From NCBI GenBank assembly GCA_035542975.1, contig DATKKK010000018.1, forward strand, positions 1 to 14,287: a DNA stretch of 14,287 nucleotides, in the 5' to 3' direction. Positions within the stretch are counted from its first letter, which is position 1. Each line of letters opens with the position of its first letter. The translations under genes were made by a program, and so were the position numbers. Positions 4,930 to 12,181 of this stretch are shown here, in pieces. This stretch comes from DATKKK01 sp035542975 (lineage in GTDB: Archaea; Thermoproteota; Bathyarchaeia; Bathyarchaeales; Bathycorpusculaceae). Below the pieces are notes generated by a model. It made no database searches and was not told the DNA's origin. It saw nothing but the letters and a program-made list of their open reading frames with translations.

Positions 4930-5721
4930 ATGGAAAGTCAATATCAGACTCGCACTTTTATACAGGGCGACGAGATGAAGCTTGGCAGGTTGTTCAATAA
5001 GGCTCACGATTGGTACGTGGGTTTTGTTCCTAGAACCGAGGATTATTGGCGTTGGTGTTGTCTTAACCGTCCAGACGTTTCTCGTGAAGGAATAATCATA
5101 GTGGAGGAGAAAACGAATAGGGAAATAATCGGTTACACGGTTGTGGGCAAGTCTGGAAACGTGTGGGAACTGTGTGTAGATCCAAACGTTGACAGAAAAT
5201 ACGTTGTTTCTGTACTTTTGGAAAACGCGGTTAGCTATCTTAGGAAAGTGAACGCTGATCAGATGGTTCTGAACGTTCCGAGCGATGATTTGGTTATGCA
5301 GCTGGCGTGCGGAAAAATGGATTTTTTTGAGTTGCCTCCTGATCAGATGTTTGTGGGTATAACTGATTTTGAGGCTCTCGTTGGGGCTCTTGCTGAGAAT
5401 GTGCGGGATAGGCTTGGGAATTTTAGGGAAACCGTTACGTTTAGACTTCTGAATGCTCGATCTTGGATAAATCCGGTTTTCTCTGTTAGGATTGATGGAG
5501 AGGTTCAGGTTTTTGAGAACGCTGTGCCGAGTGGGTTCAGCATCGAGGTTGATTCGGATGTTCTTGCTGCCATACTACTGGGTAATACGAATCCTTTTAC
5601 AGCGGTTTTGAGGGGAAAGCTAAAGGTAAACCCGTTTTGGAAGTTTCGAAAGGCCATGAGCCTATTAAACGCACTTCAGATTCATAATTCGTGGTTTTAT
5701 TCGCTCGCAGATTATGGTTGA
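4930..5721 (+). CDS. GNAT-fold protein with SCP2-like tail, module A (degenerate acyl-CoA site)
   Basis: The 263-residue protein has a GNAT-like domain at about residues 5-160. It includes GFVPRTEDYWRWCCLNRP, then the strand pair EGIIIVEEKTNREIIGYTVV, then VWELCVDPNVDRKYVVSVLL. The last stretch is where a GNAT should show the acetyl-CoA loop (R/Q-x-x-G-x-G/A), but no such motif is present, so catalysis is doubtful. The C-terminal 90 residues (FSVRIDGEVQVFEN through LRGKLKVNPFWKFRKAMSLL) look like an SCP2 sterol-carrier fold, as in Eis-type acetyltransferases. It closely resembles the C-terminal half of the next protein, and both end FY/FF..xDYG. The ATG follows GAGGAAGG (9 nt away). Its stop overlaps the next ATG. 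It may be a regulatory partner of the B module. Confidence 0.7.
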   Translation: MESQYQTRTFIQGDEMKLGRLFNKAHDWYVGFVPRTEDYWRWCCLNRPDVSREGIIIVEEKTNREIIGYTVVGKSGNVWELCVDPNVDRKYVVSVLLENAVSYLRKVNADQMVLNVPSDDLVMQLACGKMDFFELPPDQMFVGITDFEALVGALAENVRDRLGNFRETVTFRLLNARSWINPVFSVRIDGEVQVFENAVPSGFSIEVDSDVLAAILLGNTNPFTAVLRGKLKVNPFWKFRKAMSLLNALQIHNSWFYSLADYG

Positions 5722-7363
5722 GAAGATGTACAAGTACAGGTTATTTTTGCCTCAAGATTCTGACGCGGTTAGAGGATTGGTTAAGGCAGCCTTTCCAAAT
5801 TTTCTTGAGGGGGATTATTGGGATTGGAAGCATTTTAACAACCCGCAGTTTGATCCCTCGATTGTCGTGGTTTCGGAAAAGGATGGCGAGATAGTCGGTT
5901 GCAGTCATTGGCTTAAGGGGAACATCAAAATTGGGAGTGATTTGGTGGTTGGCTCCTTCCTTACATGCGATTTGGCTGTAAAACCTGAACAACGCGGGCG
6001 GGGAATAGCCAGAGAGTTGCTGTTGCAGCGTAGAACGCGTGAGACTTTCAGGAGTAGGGGGATCGTTGTAAATTACGACTTTGCGGATCCAAGATTGGCC
6101 AAGAGATTGTATACGCCTTTGCTTGGGTATACAAAAGTGGGGGTTGCAGTCAAGAAATACGCGAAGGTATTGAATTGGAAGAGGCTTATTGATTTTGTTA
6201 GCAACGAAGATGCTGGTAGAATTCTGTTAAGGCGGTTCCCTAAGCTTCGTGAACTCAATCTGTCCATTTGTTTTAAATCCAAATCAGCTCCGCCTTTAAC
6301 GTTACGTTTTATGAATGGAAAAATTGAGGCTACTGAAAATGAGCCCTCAGATGTGCACATACTCGTTGAAGCCGATCTCCGTGTGCTTGTATCCGTTTTT
6401 GAAGCAAAGCATGTTATGACGCAGCTTCTGAAAGCAGTATTTCAAAGAAAGATTAAGATTAAAGGAAAATTCCTGAAACTTTATGAAGTTACTCAGAACT
6501 TTGGTCTCCTCAAGACCGTGCTCAGAGTCATCTCTACACCAGAACCGGATTTCTTCTCTCATGCGCAGACGCCTAAATACAAGGTGAGAACCTTTGAGGA
6601 TGGGGATGAAATAGAAATTGTGCGACTCTTCGATAAAGCCTACGCAGATTATGGAGGATTCGTTCCGAGAGATCCAAAATACTGGCTATGGTGTTGTTTG
6701 CAGCGTCCAGGAGTAGTGAGAGAGGGAATATTTGTAGTTGTCGACGAAAATGACAATAGCGTTGTGGGCTATGCTGTTGCAGGAAAATGGGGTAACATTT
6801 GGGAACTGTGCTATGATCCCGCGCATGATGTTGAAACGGTTGTTGGTATGCTTCTTGGCGAGACCACGCGTTACTTGGAAAGTATGGAGGCAGCTTCTGT
6901 GTCTTTCAATGCTGTCGAGGAAGACTCCGCCTTGCTTAAGGTGTGCAACAAGTTTGGCTTTGAGGCTTTAATTTCTCCGAGGATGTACCTTAGCATTTTG
7001 GATACTCGTGGTGTGGTTGCTTTGCTTGCAGATGGCAAGAGGGAGGAACTGATAAGGTATTTTGATGAAGCGATATTGGTGAAGCTGAAAGACGTTCCTG
7101 CTTGGGTTAAAGACACGCTTTTCGTAAGGATTGATCGAAATGGGGTCTATGTTGATGAAAACGTCCACCCATACACCATACTTGTGAAAACGGATTTCAC
7201 GACTTTTTCCTCTCTATTAGCTGGAGTTTTGACGCCATCAGCCGCTGTTGCTCAGTCCAAGCTTGAGGTGGAACCATTCAGAAAAACCAGCACAGCCATT
7301 AAACTTCTCTCCTACTTACAGTTCGATGCAAAATGGTTCTTTCCAATGAGTGATTATGGATGA
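5714..7363 (+). CDS. Fused GNAT-SCP2 protein, module B joined to module A
   Basis: At 549 residues this is twice the length of its neighbours. Residues 1-275 are module B: a GNAT domain with an intact acetyl-CoA loop, AVKPEQRGRGIARELL (loop at about 93-99), YWDWKHFNNP and the strand VVVSEKDGEIVGCSHWL, then an SCP2-like region (LTLRFMNGKIEATENEPSDV onward). After a roughly 13-residue linker (STPEPDFFSHAQTP), residues 289-549 are module A. This half matches the preceding gene along its length: YKVRTFEDGDE, GFVPRDPKYWLWCCLQRP, an A-type loop without the glycine motif, an SCP2-like tail and a terminal SDYG. Module B is likely the catalytic acyltransferase. The start overlaps the previous stop; a second in-frame ATG lies at 5726. 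The substrate is unknown. Confidence 0.78.
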   Translation: MVEKMYKYRLFLPQDSDAVRGLVKAAFPNFLEGDYWDWKHFNNPQFDPSIVVVSEKDGEIVGCSHWLKGNIKIGSDLVVGSFLTCDLAVKPEQRGRGIARELLLQRRTRETFRSRGIVVNYDFADPRLAKRLYTPLLGYTKVGVAVKKYAKVLNWKRLIDFVSNEDAGRILLRRFPKLRELNLSICFKSKSAPPLTLRFMNGKIEATENEPSDVHILVEADLRVLVSVFEAKHVMTQLLKAVFQRKIKIKGKFLKLYEVTQNFGLLKTVLRVISTPEPDFFSHAQTPKYKVRTFEDGDEIEIVRLFDKAYADYGGFVPRDPKYWLWCCLQRPGVVREGIFVVVDENDNSVVGYAVAGKWGNIWELCYDPAHDVETVVGMLLGETTRYLESMEAASVSFNAVEEDSALLKVCNKFGFEALISPRMYLSILDTRGVVALLADGKREELIRYFDEAILVKLKDVPAWVKDTLFVRIDRNGVYVDENVHPYTILVKTDFTTFSSLLAGVLTPSAAVAQSKLEVEPFRKTSTAIKLLSYLQFDAKWFFPMSDYG

Positions 7364-7372
7364 TGCGCTAAT

Positions 7373-8206
7373 TTGACAGAAACAACAGGCTCGATCTGCA
7401 GAGCATTTACAAAAAAGGACGAGAGACCGGTAAAGGCATTAGTGGAGACCTCCTTTCGGGACTTTTTGAGCGGTAAATATTGGGCCTGGAAGTACAAATT
7501 CAATCCAAACTTCGACCCTGCCTTGGTGGGAGTCGCTGAGAAAGACGGGAGAGTGGTCGGGTGCAACCATTGGCTCCTCAGAAATCTAAAGATCTCCAAT
7601 CAAGCTGAGGTTCAGGCAATATTGGGTGCCGACATTGCAGTAGAGCCCAAGTTTCGGGGTCAGGGAATTGCGAAATCCTTGCTCTTGTACATGAGATCTC
7701 TGCCAGTCATGTCGAATAGACAAGCAATGATAAGTTACATGTTTGCGGATCCCAATTTGAGCAGAAACTTGTACGAGCCTGTCGCAGGCTATATTCCCGC
7801 GCCAAGCGCGACTGTGTCGTATGTTAAAATCCTGAAATGGAAGGAACTCGAAAAAAGAATCGGAATCATGAATCATGAGATAAGAAACGATGCGGAGAAG
7901 TTTGACAGGCTTCCAAAGTCGGAGCTGACGATTCTCTTCCGTCTCCTCAACACACCTCAACTCCTCCTCTCACTGAGTAAGAAAGGGATAGAGATTTACG
8001 AGGCAGGCTCTAAGAAGGCGAAAGTCACTGTAACAAGCGACTTCACAACGCTTGCTAGAATTAAGAAGAGCGAGCATCGAATGTATCATCTGCTCGCTGC
8101 ACTCGTGACACGAAATCTGAAGATTAGGGGCAGTCTGGTTAGTCTCTTTAGGTTCTATCGAAATCTTTGGCTGATAGAAGACGTTTTCAGCCAGAGGCTC
8201 TTCTAA
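7373..8206 (+). CDS. GNAT-SCP2 acyltransferase, module B
   Basis: This 277-residue protein is a stand-alone copy of the N-terminal half of the preceding gene. Shared landmarks are KYWAWKYKFNPNFDPALVGV, the strand EKDGRVVGCNHWLLRNLKI, the acetyl-CoA loop AVEPKFRGQGIAKSLL (about 95-100) and FADPNLSRNLYEPVAGY. By eye, the two B copies share roughly 40% of residues over the GNAT domain. The C-terminal part (about 175-270) is an SCP2-like domain, less clear than in the A modules. The TTG start is 9 nt after the previous stop with no strong ribosome site, so translational coupling is likely. It is expected to transfer an acyl group from CoA to an amine. Confidence 0.74.
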   Translation: MTETTGSICRAFTKKDERPVKALVETSFRDFLSGKYWAWKYKFNPNFDPALVGVAEKDGRVVGCNHWLLRNLKISNQAEVQAILGADIAVEPKFRGQGIAKSLLLYMRSLPVMSNRQAMISYMFADPNLSRNLYEPVAGYIPAPSATVSYVKILKWKELEKRIGIMNHEIRNDAEKFDRLPKSELTILFRLLNTPQLLLSLSKKGIEIYEAGSKKAKVTVTSDFTTLARIKKSEHRMYHLLAALVTRNLKIRGSLVSLFRFYRNLWLIEDVFSQRLF

Positions 8207-8236
8207 CAAACATATACGTATGCAGCAGGTGACCAA

Positions 8237-9520
8237 ATGGGTTTGACGTTCTGGAATAAAAAAATTCAACGTGCGTCTGCTAAAGAACTAAAACGCTTGC
8301 AACTCAAACTTTTGAAGCAGCAGTTACTGTTTGCTTATGAAAACAGCAAGTTTTATCGCAAGAAATTCAAAGAAAGCAAAGCCAATTTGCAAATCAAAAA
8401 TTTGCGAGATATCGAAAAGTTACCGTTCATTACGAGAGAGGAGTTGGAACGTAATTTCGCTGGTATCTTGGCTGTTCCTTTCAGCAAGATTGCGACTGTC
8501 CGCATGACGAGTGGAACGACGGGACTCCCTCTGACGATAGCGCACTCGAAGAAGGATTTGGAGAACACCGCCGAGGCTTCGGCCAGAAAGTTGACTTACC
8601 ATGGTGTCACAAATAGAGATTCAGTTCAGGTGACGACGGCCTATGGCCTTTGGCAGGGCGCATGGTCGGTGCATTCAGGCGCGGAGAAGATTGGGGCATG
8701 TGTGATACCTGTCGGTGCAGGCGATACTGAACGGCAGATTAGGATAATAAAACAACTCAGAACCACTGTCCTTTATGGCGTTACAAACTACCATTTCAGA
8801 ATCGCTGAGGTTGCCAAAAAGCTCGGCGAGACACTAGCGGACTATAATCTCAGAATTGGAATCTGTGTGGCCGAAAAGCCCAGCAGGCAGCAGGTCGAGG
8901 TGTTGAAGAAAGAATTCGGTTACAGGAACGTCGCCATTGACTATGGTGCCACAGAATTCCCAGGCTTTTCAGTTCACTGCGAGAAAGATAGAGATTTCCA
9001 TCATGTTTGGGCAGATAATTATCTGGTTGAAGTTGTCGACCCAAAGACGCATAAGCCTCTAGAAGAGGGCGAGAGAGGAGAGTTAGCCGTAACAAGCCTG
9101 CAGAGAGAGGCTTTTCCGCTAGTACGATACTTGTCGAGGGACATAACGGCATGCATAGGATTTGGGGAGTGTGAGTGCGGCATGTCGCACCCGAAGATAG
9201 ATACAAACATTGACCGCGAAGACTTTATGACCAAGATCCGCGGAGTCCCTGTCTTCCCCAGCCAGATTGAGATGATCCTGAGCCAGTTTCCAGACTTGAC
9301 CAGTCGATGCCAAGTCATTGCTGACAAGAGAACACCAAGCCATGAGGCCACCTTAAAAGTGGAAGTCAACAACGGTTTATCGCAGGCTTTGCAGAAATCG
9401 CTTAAACGAGAAATAATTGAAACGATAAAGGCCCGAGTTGGCATAAGCTTTAACGAGTTGGTTTTTGTTCCGTCTGGCACCTTTGAAGGAAAATTCAAAA
9501 AGGCAATAGTCATAGCGTGA
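8237..9520 (+). CDS. PaaK-like adenylate-forming ligase (acyl-CoA synthetase family)
   Basis: This 427-residue protein has the layout of phenylacetate-CoA ligase relatives. Its N-terminal helical segment starts LLFAYENSKFYRKKF. The AMP-binding P-loop MTSGTTGLPLT is at about 90-100, followed by AIDYGATEFPG (YGxTE-type motif), then RYLSRDIT and a small C-terminal domain. The near-terminal lysine (about 419, in GTFEGKFKK) sits where the adenylation lysine belongs. These enzymes activate a carboxylic acid as an acyl-adenylate and usually pass it to CoA. The substrate cannot be read from the sequence and need not be aromatic. The ATG follows AGGTGA with a 4-nt gap. Lying directly after GNAT-SCP2 acyltransferases, it may supply their acyl-CoA. 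Confidence 0.8.
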   Translation: MGLTFWNKKIQRASAKELKRLQLKLLKQQLLFAYENSKFYRKKFKESKANLQIKNLRDIEKLPFITREELERNFAGILAVPFSKIATVRMTSGTTGLPLTIAHSKKDLENTAEASARKLTYHGVTNRDSVQVTTAYGLWQGAWSVHSGAEKIGACVIPVGAGDTERQIRIIKQLRTTVLYGVTNYHFRIAEVAKKLGETLADYNLRIGICVAEKPSRQQVEVLKKEFGYRNVAIDYGATEFPGFSVHCEKDRDFHHVWADNYLVEVVDPKTHKPLEEGERGELAVTSLQREAFPLVRYLSRDITACIGFGECECGMSHPKIDTNIDREDFMTKIRGVPVFPSQIEMILSQFPDLTSRCQVIADKRTPSHEATLKVEVNNGLSQALQKSLKREIIETIKARVGISFNELVFVPSGTFEGKFKKAIVIA

Positions 9521-9549
9521 AAAACCAGCCTTCGTATGCGGGTCTGATT

Positions 9550-10833
9550 ATGATAGTTTGTCTTTCTGCTTCTCATAAAAGAGCTAAACTACCTATGCTC
9601 GAGTCTCTCACTGTTCCAGATGAAGATGCTGCCATGAAGAATGTTTGTGCAGAAGGGTATGCCCAAGAGTGTATGCTTCTCCAGACTTGCCATCGTGTTG
9701 AGTTTTTCTGCGTAGTCAACGACTCCGCAAAGGAAGAAAGCGTGAGACGGATTCTCAGGTTTTGGAGTGCCCAGGCGCGAGTTAGCTACGATGTTCTAAG
9801 CGACATAGTCGAGGCCTACCAAGGGAGAGAAGCGTTGAGCCATCTGTTCTTCTTGGCTGCAGGATTAGAATCCATGGTTTTGGGTGAGGATCAGATTCTT
9901 GGTCAAGTGCGCATTGCTTATGTGAAGGCTAAGAAGCTTGGGACGGTTGGATCGGTCCTTGACAAGGTTTGTATGAAAGCCATAAACGCGGGCAGACGCG
10001 TCAGGACTGAAACTAAGATCAATGAAGGGTCGGTTTCAATAAGCTCGGCAGCGGTTGACCTCGCGGCTAAAGAGCTTGGGCAGCTAAACTCGGCTAGCGC
10101 CTTGGTGATTGGTGCAGGAGAAGCAGGGGCGATTGCTGCTGAAACACTCGAGAGACGCGGAACCAAGAACATAGTGATTGCCAATCGAACGTACAGCAAA
10201 GGTTTAGAATTGGCTTCAAAAGTTTCTGGGAAGCCGATAAAATTCGATCGCGTAATCGACACGATTCCAAGGATGGATTTAGTTATTTCAGCCGTCTCTG
10301 TTAGCGAGCCGATTTTGAAGAAGGTACAGATAGAAAAAGCGCTAGCTAGTAGCAACCACTCGGAGAAACTCGTCTTTATAGACATTTCGCAGCCTCGGTC
10401 CATCGAGGAAAAGGTGGGTCTAATTGACGGGGTCACGCTTAGGAACATCGATGATTTGGAGAAGGTTGTTGAAGAGAACATTAGGAATCGGCAGGCTGAG
10501 GCTGAAAAAGCTAAAGAAGTTGTCTTTGAGGAATTGGGAAGGCTTGAGTTGCAGCTTTCGAGATTTCTGGTGGAGCCTTTGGTTTCAAAAATCTATAATA
10601 AGGTTGAGGAGATAAGACGGAAAGAGTTCGGGAGAGCTGTCGGCAAAATGCGGGAGTCGGACGAGAGAAAGCTGGCGATAATGGATAGATTCTCAAAAGA
10701 ATTGATTGAGAGAATCCTGCAAATACCGATTGAGCAGTTGCGAAGCGCTACCCTCAGTAATGATGCAGCGTTGTTATCCTCGGCCGAGAAACTCTTCCAA
10801 GTAAAACCCGAAAAGAGTGAGAAAAATGCCTAA
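9550..10833 (+). CDS. hemA: Glutamyl-tRNA reductase
   Basis: Reduces glutamyl-tRNA(Glu) to glutamate-1-semialdehyde with NADPH, the first committed step of C5 tetrapyrrole synthesis. Visible are the catalytic domain with SASHKRA and the active-site Cys in LLQTCHRVEFF, the block ESMVLGEDQILGQVRIAY, VRTETKINEGSVSISSAAVDLA, the NADPH-binding VIGAGEAGAIAAETL with NIVIANRTYSKG, VISAVSVSEPI, FIDISQPRSIEE and a helical dimerisation tail. The usual motif is TCNRxE; here it is TCHRVE. From ATG 9550 the active-site Cys is residue 47, near its usual position (about 48-50), so I prefer that start. A GTG at 9517, overlapping the previous stop as GTGA, would add 11 residues. It overlaps hemL by 8 bp. Confidence 0.93.
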   Translation: MIVCLSASHKRAKLPMLESLTVPDEDAAMKNVCAEGYAQECMLLQTCHRVEFFCVVNDSAKEESVRRILRFWSAQARVSYDVLSDIVEAYQGREALSHLFFLAAGLESMVLGEDQILGQVRIAYVKAKKLGTVGSVLDKVCMKAINAGRRVRTETKINEGSVSISSAAVDLAAKELGQLNSASALVIGAGEAGAIAAETLERRGTKNIVIANRTYSKGLELASKVSGKPIKFDRVIDTIPRMDLVISAVSVSEPILKKVQIEKALASSNHSEKLVFIDISQPRSIEEKVGLIDGVTLRNIDDLEKVVEENIRNRQAEAEKAKEVVFEELGRLELQLSRFLVEPLVSKIYNKVEEIRRKEFGRAVGKMRESDERKLAIMDRFSKELIERILQIPIEQLRSATLSNDAALLSSAEKLFQVKPEKSEKNA

Positions 10834-12097
10834 ATCCGAGAAACTCTTCGAACAGGCTAAAAAGAAGATACCTGGGGGGGTAAACAGTCCTGTCCGGGCC
10901 TTTCAGCCCTACCCGTTTTTCACGGAGTACGCGAAGGGCTCGCACATAGTTGATGTTGATGGTAATGATTACGTAGACTATTGTATGGGCTATGGTCCGC
11001 TTATTCTTGGGCATGCGCAGCCGCAAATCGTGAAGGCAGTTAGAGATCAGCTTGAGAAGGGAACTCTTTATGGAACGCCGACGGAGCAGGAGGTGAAACT
11101 TGCCGAGCTGATATGCGGGCTTGTACCGTCTGCTGAGATGGTTCGCCTCGTAAACACAGGAACCGAGGCTACGATGAGCGCGATAAGAGCTGCTAGAGGC
11201 TTCACTGGAAGAAAGAAGATTGTCAAGTTTGAAGGGTGCTATCACGGGGCTCATGATTGTGTGCTAGTAAAGGCTGGTTCGGGAGCGACGACTTTTGGTA
11301 TGCCCAATTCGCTAGGAATACCCGAAGAGGCTACGCAAAACACGTTGGTTGTCCCGTACAATGACGTTGAAAAGTTTAAGGAGATTGTGAGAGCGGAAAA
11401 AAAGAATCTGGCCGCGGTTATTGTTGAGCCTGTGCTTGGAAACATCGGCGTGGTTCCTCCCAAGGAAGGGTTCTTGGAAACGTTACGAGAGCTAACTGAG
11501 AAATACAGCGCAGTTCTGATTTTTGATGAGGTAATCACCGGGTTTAGACTTTCACTCGGGGGCGCTCAGGAGTATTATGGAATAAAACCTGATATGACGA
11601 CGCTTGGAAAAATACTGGGCGCAGGTTTTCCGATGGCCGCGTACTGTGGTCGAGAGGACATCATGCGAATGATCGCGCCTTCTGGAAAAGTCTACCAGGC
11701 TGGCACTTTTAGCGGTAATCCTGTATCTGTTTCAGCAAGCCTAGCAATCCTCAATCTGCTGAGAAAGAAGGGAACGGGTTTCTATTCGGAAATGGAAAAC
11801 AAATGCATGAGTATAGTGAATCCGCTCAGAGCAGTTTTAGATGAGTTGGATTTGAAGTTACAGATTAACCATGTTGCTTCTATGTTTCAAATGTTTTTCA
11901 CAGAGCATCCCGTTTATGACTATGCGACTGTAAAGACGGCGGATGGCACAAGGTTCATGGAGTTCCACAAGAAACTGCTAGACCTAGGCGTCTTTTTGCC
12001 CCCGTCTCAATTCGAGACTTGCTTCCTTTCTGAGGCGCACACCAACTCGGACATAAGAAGAACGGTTGAAAGCTTCAGATCCGCCCTTTCGGCATAG
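10826..12097 (+). CDS. hemL: Glutamate-1-semialdehyde 2,1-aminomutase
   Basis: PLP enzyme converting glutamate-1-semialdehyde to 5-aminolevulinate, the step after HemA. The sequence shows PGGVNSPVRAF near the N terminus, NTGTEATMSAIRAARGFTGR for phosphate binding, FEGCYHGAHD, LIFDEVITGFR and the PLP-binding lysine K262 in TTLGKILGAGFP, followed by QAGTFSGNP. Its 423 residues are normal for the family and no key residue is missing. I use the ATG at 10826, preceded by GAGTGAG; a GTG at 10817 would add three residues. The overlap with hemA (ATGCCTAA) implies translational coupling and balanced production. No other haem or sirohaem gene is in view. Confidence 0.95.
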   Translation: MPKSEKLFEQAKKKIPGGVNSPVRAFQPYPFFTEYAKGSHIVDVDGNDYVDYCMGYGPLILGHAQPQIVKAVRDQLEKGTLYGTPTEQEVKLAELICGLVPSAEMVRLVNTGTEATMSAIRAARGFTGRKKIVKFEGCYHGAHDCVLVKAGSGATTFGMPNSLGIPEEATQNTLVVPYNDVEKFKEIVRAEKKNLAAVIVEPVLGNIGVVPPKEGFLETLRELTEKYSAVLIFDEVITGFRLSLGGAQEYYGIKPDMTTLGKILGAGFPMAAYCGREDIMRMIAPSGKVYQAGTFSGNPVSVSASLAILNLLRKKGTGFYSEMENKCMSIVNPLRAVLDELDLKLQINHVASMFQMFFTEHPVYDYATVKTADGTRFMEFHKKLLDLGVFLPPSQFETCFLSEAHTNSDIRRTVESFRSALSA

Positions 12098-12131
12098 ATA
12101 CTGTGAACTCAGGTCTCTTTAGGGAGAGCTT

Positions 12132-12166
12132 GTTACACAAGTTCCTTCAATGAGTATCCGTGTAAC
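12132..12166. promoter_or_regulatory. Inverted repeat in the hemL-glycosyltransferase gap
   Basis: GTTACAC (12132-12138) and GTGTAAC (12160-12166) are perfect 7-bp arms separated by 21 nt. A smaller hairpin, CTTGT-TAC-ACAAG (12129-12141), overlaps the left arm. No T-run follows, so it is not an evident terminator. It may be a protein-binding dyad or a leader hairpin before the TTG at 12182. Confidence 0.25.
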
Positions 12167-12181
12167 TGAGAGTGAAAAGCT

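Larger units (their letters stand above)
4930..8206 (+). repeat. Tandem duplication of an A-B gene pair (A / B-A fused / B)
   Basis: The three consecutive genes resolve into four related modules in the order A1, B1, A2, B2. A1 and A2 align over their full length, as do B1 and B2. B1 and A2 share one reading frame while the outer junctions remain separate. A and B share the YWxW...P and I..V.E..G.IVG core, so they are themselves older paralogues. The copies are diverged at protein level, so this is an old duplication rather than a recent DNA repeat. Confidence 0.75.

Noticed and set aside
5714..7363. The 549-residue fusion as an assembly error joining two genes
   Set aside because: The join has a plausible roughly 13-residue Pro-rich linker, both halves are in frame without a stop, and no start with a ribosome site is visible at the second half. 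A single-base read error cannot be excluded without reads.
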